Shown: positions 43,675 through 51,356 of the stretch, in pieces | How the letters are laid out: each line of letters starts with the position of its first letter | Position numbering within the stretch: the stretch's first letter is position 1 | Source of the DNA: RGIG8748 sp045544515 | Lineage (GTDB): Bacteria > Bacillota > Clostridia > UMGS1810 | Length of the DNA: 64,000 nt | NCBI GenBank assembly: GCA_045544515.1 | Contig: JAZPZD010000019.1 | Location: 1-64,000, forward strand | Direction of reading: 5' to 3' | Notes under the pieces: model-generated | Database searches by the model: none | The model's input: only the letters and a program-made list of their open reading frames with translations | Told to the model about the DNA's origin: nothing | Program-made: the position numbers and the translations under genes

Positions 43675-44169
43675 ATGAGTGAAATGAAAGCTCCGGCTTT
43701 TGTCAGCACAGTGGAACAAGAAGAAAAACTTCAGGAAGTAATCGCCAAGTACAAAGGCACTGAAGGTGCACTTATACCTGTTCTTCACGAAGCACAGAGT
43801 ATATTTGGTTATCTTCCCATCGAAGTACAGCAGAAGATTTCCGAAGGTCTTGATGTACCTATGGCAGAAATCTACGGCGTTGTTACATTCTACGCACAGT
43901 TTTCTATTTATCCCAAGGGTAAATATCAAATCGGTGTATGTCTGGGTACTGCCTGCTATGTTAAGGGCAGCGGCGACATCATCGACAGAATCAAGTTAAA
44001 GCTTGGTATTGAGGTTGGCGAATGTACTCCCGACGGCAAATTCTCGCTCGATGCTACAAGATGTATCGGTGCGTGCGGTCTTGCTCCTGTACTTACCGTT
44101 AACGATGAAGTTTACGGCAGACTTACAGTGGACGATGTAGACGATATTTTAGCAAAATATATGGATTAA
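43675..44169 (+). CDS. hydC: NAD-linked hydrogenase subunit HydC (NuoE family)
   Basis: A 164-residue thioredoxin-like [2Fe-2S] protein. The four ligands are in CLGTACYVKG near 98 and CIGACGLAPV near 138. In the trimeric hydrogenase it joins electrons between NAD(H)-binding HydB and the rest. Preceded by a very strong GAGGAGG; first of the catalytic group. Confidence 0.92.
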   Translation: MSEMKAPAFVSTVEQEEKLQEVIAKYKGTEGALIPVLHEAQSIFGYLPIEVQQKISEGLDVPMAEIYGVVTFYAQFSIYPKGKYQIGVCLGTACYVKGSGDIIDRIKLKLGIEVGECTPDGKFSLDATRCIGACGLAPVLTVNDEVYGRLTVDDVDDILAKYMD

Positions 44170-44173
44170 GGCT

Positions 44174-44728
44174 ATGACAGAGCTTTCTCTACATATCCTT
44201 GATATTGTACAAAATTCCATCAAAGCCAAAGCCTCTCTTGTAGAGATTGTTATTGATGAAAACATCAGCGAAAACAATCTCAAAATAGAGATTAAGGACA
44301 ACGGCTGCGGAATGGACAAAGATTTTTTGGAAGATGTTGTCAATCCGTTTTCCACCACGCGTACCACACGAAAGGTAGGAATGGGATTGTCGCTGTTTAA
44401 AAACGCCTGCGAACTTACCGGCGGAAGCTTTGATATTACTTCCGAGGTCGGAAAGGGAACTGTCGTAACTGCGATGTTTGTCTATGACAGCATTGACCGC
44501 CAGCCGATAGGGGATATGGCATTTACTATGTCTACCATTATCGGTGGCAATGATAAAATTGATTATATATACACTCACAGATATGAAAACGAGGTCTTTG
44601 AGTTTTCTACATCTGAAATCCGAAAGGTACTCGGCGAGGAAATTGAGCTTTCTCAACTCGAAGTACTTAACTGGATAGAGGGATATATAACCGAAGGACT
44701 TGAAAATTTATACGGAGGTGCAATATAA
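44174..44728 (+). CDS. HATPase-domain protein 2
   Basis: A 184-residue GHKL ATPase, histidine-kinase-like but lacking the phospho-accepting helix. N box LHILDIVQNSIKAKAS near 6, G1 IKDNGCGMD near 42, G2 TRKVGMGLSLFKNACELTGG near 65, followed by a C-terminal 80-residue extension (GEEIELSQLEVLNWIEGYI) of unknown use. Different from the RsbW-like one in the same locus. It lies between hydC and hydB and stays in phase with their translation, so it most likely acts with the hydrogenase; this is inference. Confidence 0.82.
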   Translation: MTELSLHILDIVQNSIKAKASLVEIVIDENISENNLKIEIKDNGCGMDKDFLEDVVNPFSTTRTTRKVGMGLSLFKNACELTGGSFDITSEVGKGTVVTAMFVYDSIDRQPIGDMAFTMSTIIGGNDKIDYIYTHRYENEVFEFSTSEIRKVLGEEIELSQLEVLNWIEGYITEGLENLYGGAI

Positions 44729-45103
44729 ATGAAAAGTTTGGCTCAATTAGAAGAATTAAGAAACAAAGCTTTGACAAAGGTTAACTTAAGAGCAGAAGAT
44801 GACAGCAGTATAAGAATAGTTGTTGGTATGGCAACATGCGGTATTGCTGCCGGAGCAAGACCTGTACTTAAAGCTATGATGGACGAAATCGAAAAGAGAA
44901 ATCTTTCTGATAAGGTTTATGTTACACAGACAGGTTGTATCGGTATGTGTAAGTTGGAACCTATTGTTGAGGTATATATGCCTGGTAACGAAAAAATCAC
45001 CTATGTAGAAATGACTGCAGAAAAGGCAGTTAAGGTTGTAAACGACACAATCGTTAATGGTAAGGTTGTAGCAGAATACACCGTAGGTGCAAACGATAAA
45101 TAA
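44729..45103 (+). CDS. Thioredoxin-like [2Fe-2S] ferredoxin
   Basis: A 124-residue thioredoxin-like ferredoxin. Ligands fit CGIAAGA (near 35) and CIGMCKLEP (near 73). Thermotoga maritima carries a comparable small [2Fe-2S] protein (TM1420) in its hydrogenase operon, and one is fused at the N-terminus of HydB as well. It starts one base after the preceding stop; GGAGGTG is 9 bases upstream. Confidence 0.88.
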   Translation: MKSLAQLEELRNKALTKVNLRAEDDSSIRIVVGMATCGIAAGARPVLKAMMDEIEKRNLSDKVYVTQTGCIGMCKLEPIVEVYMPGNEKITYVEMTAEKAVKVVNDTIVNGKVVAEYTVGANDK

Positions 45104-45117
45104 GGGGGATAATTCAA

Positions 45118-46911
45118 ATGGAATTAGCAAGAGCTCATGTCCTTGTCTGCGGCGGTACAGGCTGTACTTCTTCAGGCAGTGAAAAATTAATCAATAAATT
45201 TGAATCCTGCCTCGCAGAAAAAGGACTTTCGGACGAAATCAAAGTTATCAGAACCGGATGTTTCGGTCTTTGTGCTTTGGGTCCGATAGTTATTGTATAT
45301 CCTGAAGGTGCTTTCTACAGTATGGTTCAGGAAGATGACGTGGCAGAAATAGTTGAAGAGCATCTCTTAAAGGGTAGAATGGTTAAGAGATTACTCTACA
45401 AAGAAACTATTGTTGATGAAAACAACATCAAATCCTTAAATGAGGTTGACTTCTACAGCAAGCAGATGCGTGTAGCACTCAAAAACTGCGGTGTAATTAA
45501 TCCCGAGAACATTGACGAGTACATTGCTTTTGGCGGTTACACAGCACTCGGCAAAGTGCTTACAGAAATGACTCCTCAAGAAGTTATTGACGAAATCAAG
45601 GCTTCCGGTCTTCGTGGCCGTGGCGGCGGCGGATTCCCCACAGGCTTAAAGTGGCAGTTTACTGCAAACACTCCAAGCGACAAGAAGTTTGTTGCATGTA
45701 ATGCCGACGAGGGTGACCCCGGTGCATTTATGGACAGAAGTATCCTTGAGGGTGACCCCCATGCTTTAATCGAAGCTATGGCAATAGCTGCATATGCGGT
45801 TGGTGCTGACCAGGGTTATGTATATATCAGAGCTGAATATCCTATAGCTGTTAACAGACTTAACATCGCTATAGACCAGGCAAAAGAATACGGCCTTTTA
45901 GGTGACGATATCTTTGGAACAGGCTTCTCCTTTAACCTCGAATTAAGACTCGGTGCCGGTGCATTTGTATGCGGTGAAGAAACTGCACTTATGACATCTA
46001 TCGAAGGTCACAGAGGTGAACCCAGACCCAGACCTCCGTTCCCGGCTGTTAAAGGTCTCTTTGGCAAGCCTACACTTCTTAACAATGTTGAAACATATGC
46101 AAACATTACTGCTATTATCAACAATGGTTCCGAGTGGTTTAACACAATCGGTACAGAAAAGAGCAGAGGTACCAAGGTATTTGCTGTCGGCGGTAAGATT
46201 AACAATACCGGTCTTGTAGAAATTCCTATGGGTACAACACTTCGTGAGGTTGTATATGATATCGGTGGCGGTATTCCTAATGGCAAGCAGTTCAAAGCTG
46301 CACAGACAGGCGGACCTTCCGGCGGATGTATTCCTGCATCTCTTATCGACACACCGATTGACTACGACTCACTTATCAGCATCGGTTCTATGATGGGTTC
46401 CGGCGGACTTATCGTAATGGACGAAGACACCTGTATGGTTGACATAGCTAAATTCTTCCTCGAATTTACTGTTGATGAATCCTGCGGTAAATGTGCACCT
46501 TGTCGTATCGGTACTAAGAGACTTCTTGAAATTCTCGAAAAGATTACAAAAGGCGAGGGTACATTAGAAGATATTGACAAGCTCGAAGAGCTCTGCTATT
46601 CAATTAAGAATTCTGCTCTTTGCGGTCTTGGTCAGACAGCTCCTAACCCGATCTTAAGTACATTAAAATACTTCAGAGATGAGTATGTAGCACATGTTGT
46701 AGACAAAAAGTGTCCTGCGGGCGTATGTAAGGCTCTCATTTCCTTTAAGATTGAGCCTGACAAGTGTATCGGATGTACCAAATGTGCAAGAAACTGCCCT
46801 GTTGGTGCTATTTCCGGTAAGCTCAAGGAACTTCACACAATTGACCCTGCTAAATGTATCAAGTGCGGCGTTTGTGTTGACAACTGTCCTAAAGATGCAA
46901 TTTCTAAATAA
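45118..46911 (+). CDS. hydB: NAD-linked hydrogenase subunit HydB (NuoF family)
   Basis: A 597-residue subunit. An N-terminal thioredoxin-like [2Fe-2S] part (VCGGTGCTSSG, then CFGLCALGP) is followed by the NuoF-like FMN and NAD(H) domain with RGRGGGGFPTGLKW near 163 and GAGAFVCGEETAL near 282, the NuoF 4Fe-4S set ESCGKCAPCRIG near 458, and two C-terminal 4Fe-4S motifs (CIGCTKCARNCP, CIKCGVCVDNCP). Reduces NAD+ or takes electrons from NADH, with flavin; the trimeric enzymes of this type can bifurcate between NADH and ferredoxin. Confidence 0.95.
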   Translation: MELARAHVLVCGGTGCTSSGSEKLINKFESCLAEKGLSDEIKVIRTGCFGLCALGPIVIVYPEGAFYSMVQEDDVAEIVEEHLLKGRMVKRLLYKETIVDENNIKSLNEVDFYSKQMRVALKNCGVINPENIDEYIAFGGYTALGKVLTEMTPQEVIDEIKASGLRGRGGGGFPTGLKWQFTANTPSDKKFVACNADEGDPGAFMDRSILEGDPHALIEAMAIAAYAVGADQGYVYIRAEYPIAVNRLNIAIDQAKEYGLLGDDIFGTGFSFNLELRLGAGAFVCGEETALMTSIEGHRGEPRPRPPFPAVKGLFGKPTLLNNVETYANITAIINNGSEWFNTIGTEKSRGTKVFAVGGKINNTGLVEIPMGTTLREVVYDIGGGIPNGKQFKAAQTGGPSGGCIPASLIDTPIDYDSLISIGSMMGSGGLIVMDEDTCMVDIAKFFLEFTVDESCGKCAPCRIGTKRLLEILEKITKGEGTLEDIDKLEELCYSIKNSALCGLGQTAPNPILSTLKYFRDEYVAHVVDKKCPAGVCKALISFKIEPDKCIGCTKCARNCPVGAISGKLKELHTIDPAKCIKCGVCVDNCPKDAISK

Positions 46912-46928
46912 TAACGGAGGATATTAAG

Positions 46929-48653
46929 ATGGATATGGTAAATATTAAAATAAACGATAAAGAATATAGTGTTCCTGCCTCTTACACCATCCTCGATGCT
47001 GCAAGAGATGCAAACATTCATATTCCCACACTCTGCTACTTAAAGGACATCAACCAGATTGGTGCCTGCAGAATGTGTCTTGTTGAAATAAAGGGTGCAA
47101 GAGCACTCCAGGCTGCATGTGTATATCCTGTTTCCGAAGGTCTCGAAATCTATACAAATACACCTGCAGTAAGAAAGGCAAGAAGAGCTACACTTGAGCT
47201 TATTCTTTCCAACCACGAAAAGAAATGTCTTACATGTATCAGAAACAGAAACTGCGAACTTCAGCAGTTAGCTGACGAACTCGGTGTAGACGGTTTAAGA
47301 TACGAAGGCGAAAACATCGAATATGCATTAGACAACACATCAACTTCTTTGGTAAGAGATAACAACAAATGTATCCTTTGCCGTCGTTGTGTTGCTGCAT
47401 GTGACAACCAGAAGATTTCTGTAATCGGCTGTGCAGACAGAGGATTCAAGACACACATCACATCTACTTTTGAAAAAGAAATCAAAGATGTTGGCTGTAT
47501 CTTCTGCGGTCAGTGTATAGTTTCCTGTCCTGTTGGTGCACTCTACGAAAAGAATGATATTCCCCAGGTTGTAGAAGCTATCGACAACCCCGAAAAGCAT
47601 GTTGTTGTACAGACAGCTCCTGCTGTTCGTGCGGCTCTTGGTGAGGAATTCGGTCTTCCTATCGGAACACCTGTTACAGGTAAGATGGTAGCTGCATTGA
47701 GACGCCTTGGCTTTGACAAGGTGTTCGATACCGATACCGCTGCTGACCTCACAATTATGGAAGAGGGAACAGAATTCATCCAGAGATTTACAAAGCAGGA
47801 AAACTTACCCATTATCACTTCCTGTTCACCCGGTTGGGTTAAATTCTGCGAGCACTACTATCCGGAATTTATAGGTAACCTTTCAAGCTGTAAGTCACCT
47901 ATGGAGATGTTTGGTGCAGTAATTAAATCTTACTATGCAGAAAAAGCACAGATTAACAAAGATTCCATTTACTCTGTTGCAATTATGCCTTGTACTTCCA
48001 AAAAGTTCGAAGCACAGAGAGAAGAGTTTAACAACGATATCGATGCATCTCTTACAACAAGAGAGCTTGCAAGAATGATTAAGCAGGCAGGTATTGATTT
48101 TGTAAATCTTCCTGATGAAGAATTTGACCAGCCCTTTGGCGATGCTACTGGTGCAGGTGTAATCTTTGGTACAACAGGCGGTGTTATGGAAGCTGCTATC
48201 CGTACAGTATACGAAATTCTTGAAGGCAAGCCTCTTTCTGACCTCAATGTTACTGCAGTCCGCGGTCTTGACGGTGTTAAGGAAGCAACCCTCAAGATTG
48301 CCGGCAAGGATGTAAAGGTTGCAGTTGTTCACGGAACAAAGAATGCAAGAATTATCCTTGACAAAGTTAAAAACGGCGAAAAGTATGACTTTATCGAAGT
48401 TATGGCTTGTCCCGGCGGATGTATCCATGGCGGCGGTCAGCCTATCGTTGATGCAAGAACAAAAGCTACCATTGATGTTAAAGCTAAGAGAGCATCAGCC
48501 CTATATAGCGAAGACGAAGCTTCTACACTTAGAAAATCACACGAAAACCCCAATGTACAGCTTATGTACAAGGAGTTCTTCGGTGAACCCGGCAGCCACA
48601 AGGCTCATGAGCTTCTTCATACACACTACACAGACAGAAGTTCTTCCAAATAA
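46929..48653 (+). CDS. hydA: NAD-linked [FeFe] hydrogenase catalytic subunit HydA
   Basis: A 574-residue H2-forming subunit. Order: [2Fe-2S] domain (GACRMC, residues 45-50), the His-Cys 4Fe-4S motif (HEKKCLTCIRNRNC, 96-109), two 4Fe-4S motifs (CILCRRCVAAC; CIFCGQCIVSC), then the H-cluster domain with TSCSPGW at 297, MPCTSKK near 353 and MACPGGCIHGGGQP near 492. The first loop reads TSCSP where many enzymes have TSCCP. Ends with a conserved basic tail region and a strong terminator. No maturation genes hydEFG in this window. Confidence 0.96.
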   Translation: MDMVNIKINDKEYSVPASYTILDAARDANIHIPTLCYLKDINQIGACRMCLVEIKGARALQAACVYPVSEGLEIYTNTPAVRKARRATLELILSNHEKKCLTCIRNRNCELQQLADELGVDGLRYEGENIEYALDNTSTSLVRDNNKCILCRRCVAACDNQKISVIGCADRGFKTHITSTFEKEIKDVGCIFCGQCIVSCPVGALYEKNDIPQVVEAIDNPEKHVVVQTAPAVRAALGEEFGLPIGTPVTGKMVAALRRLGFDKVFDTDTAADLTIMEEGTEFIQRFTKQENLPIITSCSPGWVKFCEHYYPEFIGNLSSCKSPMEMFGAVIKSYYAEKAQINKDSIYSVAIMPCTSKKFEAQREEFNNDIDASLTTRELARMIKQAGIDFVNLPDEEFDQPFGDATGAGVIFGTTGGVMEAAIRTVYEILEGKPLSDLNVTAVRGLDGVKEATLKIAGKDVKVAVVHGTKNARIILDKVKNGEKYDFIEVMACPGGCIHGGGQPIVDARTKATIDVKAKRASALYSEDEASTLRKSHENPNVQLMYKEFFGEPGSHKAHELLHTHYTDRSSSK

Positions 48654-48657
48654 TTTT

Positions 48658-48687
48658 AAAGAACCCGATGAAAATCGGGTTCTTTTT
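48658..48687 (+). terminator. Terminator of the hydrogenase operon
   Basis: A perfect 12-bp stem (48658-48669 with 48674-48685, loop GAAA) running into a T tract. Confidence 0.88.
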
Positions 48688-48713
48688 GTAAAAGGCGGAA
48701 ATAATATTATACA
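48686..48713 (+). promoter_or_regulatory. Possible promoter of the M48 protease gene
   Basis: TTGTAA (48686-48691), a 16-base spacer and TATACA (48708-48713), 22 bases before the start, touching the end of the previous terminator. Confidence 0.4.
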
Positions 48714-48735
48714 AATACTTTGAGAAGGTGCAATT

Positions 48736-49644
48736 ATGAAATTAAGTATATTTAAAAACAGATTAAAAACCACGCTTATTATGACAGTTATTTTTGTTTT
48801 ATTATCTGTTGTTATTTACTATATAACCTATGCTTTGGGATATGGCAGATATGCAGTTTCTATCTCGTTGGCGTTGTCACTTGTTACATCACTTATTTCT
48901 TATTGGAATTCATCAAAGATTGTTCTTAAAATGAATAGAGCCAAGAGCGCAGACCAAAGTATACACCAAGATGCATATAATGCCTTAAGAAGAGTAAGTC
49001 AATCAGCAGGTATCGACATGCCAAAGCTCTATGTAATGGAAGACTCATCTCCAAATGCATTTGCCACAGGCAGAAACCCCAAAAATTCTGTTGTTTGTGT
49101 AACTACCGGTCTTTTGGAAAAGCTCGACTACTATCAGCTGGAGGGAGTAATTGCACACGAGGTTGCTCATATCACAAACTATGATATCCTCTTGTCGACT
49201 ATTGCGTCTGTAATGATTGGTGTTATCATAATGATTTCGGATATATGGACCCGTTCGTTCTGGTTTCGTTCCGCAAGACGAAGTCAAAACGACCGCGATA
49301 ACGGTGCAAACGCCATTATGATGATAATAGGCCTTGTGTTTATAATTATTGCACCGATTGCAGGTCAGCTTTTAAGATTTGCCTTGAGCCGTAACAGAGA
49401 GTACCTTGCGGACTCTACGGGTGCTAAATACACCGGAAATCCCGAGGGACTTGCATCTGCATTGGAAATAATATCATCAGCATCAAAACCGATTGCAACT
49501 GCAAGCAATGCAACCGCTAATATGTTTATTTCTGACCCTATGAAAGCTCTTAACAAAAGAAACATGCTTAATCTTTTTTCAACTCATCCGCCCATAGAAA
49601 AAAGAGTAGAAAGGTTAAGAGAATTAAAGTACAATATGTATTAA
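48736..49644 (+). CDS. htpX: HtpX-like M48 zinc protease
   Basis: A 302-residue membrane protease. Two N-terminal helices (about 13-62), the zinc motif HEVAH near 141 with the third ligand in NREYLADSTGAKY near 219, and two further helices between. HtpX degrades misfolded membrane proteins and overlaps in role with FtsH, also in this window. The DMPKLYVMEDSSPNAFATGRNP segment is typical of the family. It has its own promoter and a terminator shared with the facing gene. Confidence 0.93.
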   Translation: MKLSIFKNRLKTTLIMTVIFVLLSVVIYYITYALGYGRYAVSISLALSLVTSLISYWNSSKIVLKMNRAKSADQSIHQDAYNALRRVSQSAGIDMPKLYVMEDSSPNAFATGRNPKNSVVCVTTGLLEKLDYYQLEGVIAHEVAHITNYDILLSTIASVMIGVIIMISDIWTRSFWFRSARRSQNDRDNGANAIMMIIGLVFIIIAPIAGQLLRFALSRNREYLADSTGAKYTGNPEGLASALEIISSASKPIATASNATANMFISDPMKALNKRNMLNLFSTHPPIEKRVERLRELKYNMY

Positions 49645-49645
49645 T

Positions 49646-49688
49646 AAAAGATACCCAAGCCACAGTATGACTTGGGTATCTTTTAGTT
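49646..49688. terminator. Shared terminator of htpX and the deacetylase gene
   Basis: A 14-bp perfect stem (49646-49659 with 49671-49684) with a T run to the right and an A run to the left, so it can serve both converging genes. Confidence 0.85.
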
Positions 49689-50444
49689 TTTGATTTGCTT
49701 TCCTGTATTATCTATATAATAATCTTTTTTATATATCAAATCATTTATTTTTACAAACTCATATCCGTCGTTTTTAAGCTTTTCAAGGATTTTTGGAAGT
49801 GCATCAGGTGTATTCTTTGCAGCATTATGAAAAAGGATTATAGAGCCGTTTTTTGTCTTTTGTGTAACTCTGTTATATATGTCGTTTGCAGTTAAATCTT
49901 TCCAATCAAGAGAATCAACATCCCACTGGATTGTATAATAGCCCATTGATGCAAGTTTTTTTACAACCTTGCTGTTGTAGTCGCCGTACGGTGCTCTGAA
50001 AAGGGTTGGTTTTACTTTGGTGATGCTCTCTATTTTGTTGGTGCAGTTTTCTACTTCTTTTATAAATCTTTCGTTGTCAACTTTTGTCATATATTGATGA
50101 GTATCCGAATGGTTCATCACATCGTGACCGGCATCGTGCAGCATTTTGACTGCATCGGGATATTTGTCTACCCACTCACCAACTACAAAGAATGTAGCCT
50201 TTGCATTGTACTTTTTAAGAATATCAATCAGAATAGGCGTATCCTCTGCACCCCAGGCTGCATCAAACGAAAGGGCACATTGCTTTTTGTCCGTTTCCAC
50301 ACAGTAAATGGGCAGTTCTTCCGCTGCACCCGAACGAAATACCGCCCGTGAATTGTCGTAATTTGATATAGCAAGGCACATAAGTGCCGCTATACAAAAA
50401 GCATTGAGCAGCAGTCTTTTGGCAGTTATTACATATAGTTTCAT
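49683..50444 (-). CDS. Polysaccharide deacetylase (PdaB-like)
   Basis: A 253-residue NodB-type deacetylase with an N-terminal signal or anchor helix (about 9-26). Motifs: SFDAAWG near 60 (catalytic Asp), HSDTHQYM near 112 (metal His), RAPYGDYN near 151 and FHNAAKNT near 210. The opening and the DAAWG variant resemble spore PdaB, important for cortex stability in Bacillus, which fits the germination genes at the other end of the window. Peptidoglycan is the probable substrate. Confidence 0.85.
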   Translation of the reverse strand: MKLYVITAKRLLLNAFCIAALMCLAISNYDNSRAVFRSGAAEELPIYCVETDKKQCALSFDAAWGAEDTPILIDILKKYNAKATFFVVGEWVDKYPDAVKMLHDAGHDVMNHSDTHQYMTKVDNERFIKEVENCTNKIESITKVKPTLFRAPYGDYNSKVVKKLASMGYYTIQWDVDSLDWKDLTANDIYNRVTQKTKNGSIILFHNAAKNTPDALPKILEKLKNDGYEFVKINDLIYKKDYYIDNTGKQIKN

Positions 50445-50506
50445 TATATCCTCCGCAAAATATTTTTTGTAATAATTATATTAATCCTTAAAAGCAATTA
50501 TTACTG

Positions 50507-50535
50507 TTTACAAAACAAAGTTTTTGTATTAAAAT
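50507..50535 (+). promoter_or_regulatory. Promoter of the short-chain dehydrogenase gene
   Basis: TTTACA (50507-50512), a 17-base spacer and TAAAAT (50530-50535), 22 bases before the GTG start. It overlaps an upstream in-frame ATG at 50534, which argues against that start. Confidence 0.55.
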
Positions 50536-50557
50536 GTTTTTATTAGGAGTTGATAAT

Positions 50558-51307
50558 GTGAATGTTTTAATAACTGGTGCAAGTTCGGGAATAGGCTGCG
50601 AAATGGCAAAGATTTTGTGCAGTAGCGGCAATGTAGTCTATGGCATTGCACGAAGGCAAGAGCGTCTTGATGAGCTCAAAAACAGTCTTGGCGAAAACTT
50701 TGTCCCTGTATGTGCCGATATTTCTTCGAAAAATGAGTGCTTAAGGATTTATAATGAATTTTCGGATAAGAACATTGATATCCTTATAAACAATGCAGGA
50801 ACAGGCATTTTTGGAAAATTTCTGGATACGGATCTAAACAAGGAACTTGATATGATTAGCCTGAATATATCATCAGTTCATATCTTAACTAAATTATTTT
50901 TAAAGAATTTTGTAGAGAAGGATAGGGGATATATTATGAATGTATCCTCTGCAGCAGGATTTATGATGGGGCCTCTTTTTTCGTCATATTACGCATCAAA
51001 AGCATATGTACTGCGTCTTACACAAGCTATCAAGAGGGAGCTTACCCAAGAAAAATCTTCTGTTCATATTTGTGCTCTTTGCCCCGGTCCTGTAAAGACG
51101 GAGTTTGACAAAACAGCAAATGTCAAAAATTCCTTTGGCGGACTTGACGCTGATTATGTGGCAAAGTATGCACTTAAAATGATGTTTAAAGGAAAAACTG
51201 TCATAATTCCGTCATTTACCATGAAGGCATCTGTGTTTTTTTCTAAACATATGCCCGACACACTTCTTTCAAAGATTACATATTTTCTGCAAAGGAAGAA
51301 ACTTTGA
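50558..51307 (+). CDS. Short-chain dehydrogenase/reductase (SDR family)
   Basis: A 249-residue classical SDR. NAD(P) loop TGASSGIG at residues 5-12, NNAGTG near 81, catalytic Ser at SSAAG near 135 and YxxxK as YYASK near 148; an Arg in the turn after the second strand (ARRQERL) favours NADPH. Substrate unknown; the C-terminal hydrophobic and basic end (FSKHMPDTLLSKI) resembles the DltE/YqjQ-type group. Start GTG 50558, 8 bases after TAGGAG. Confidence 0.9.
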   Translation: MNVLITGASSGIGCEMAKILCSSGNVVYGIARRQERLDELKNSLGENFVPVCADISSKNECLRIYNEFSDKNIDILINNAGTGIFGKFLDTDLNKELDMISLNISSVHILTKLFLKNFVEKDRGYIMNVSSAAGFMMGPLFSSYYASKAYVLRLTQAIKRELTQEKSSVHICALCPGPVKTEFDKTANVKNSFGGLDADYVAKYALKMMFKGKTVIIPSFTMKASVFFSKHMPDTLLSKITYFLQRKKL

Positions 51308-51320
51308 AAAATAACACGAA

Positions 51321-51356
51321 TGAGCTGAGATGCAAAAATCTCAGCTCATTTATATT
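51321..51356. terminator. Shared terminator of the SDR gene and ftsH
   Basis: A perfect 11-bp stem (51321-51331 with 51338-51348) followed by TTTATATTT; the same stem lies just past the ftsH stop on the other strand. Confidence 0.8.

Noticed and set aside
50534..50557. Longer SDR protein starting at ATG 50534
   Set aside because: That ATG overlaps the -10 box and has no ribosome site; GTG 50558 has one.
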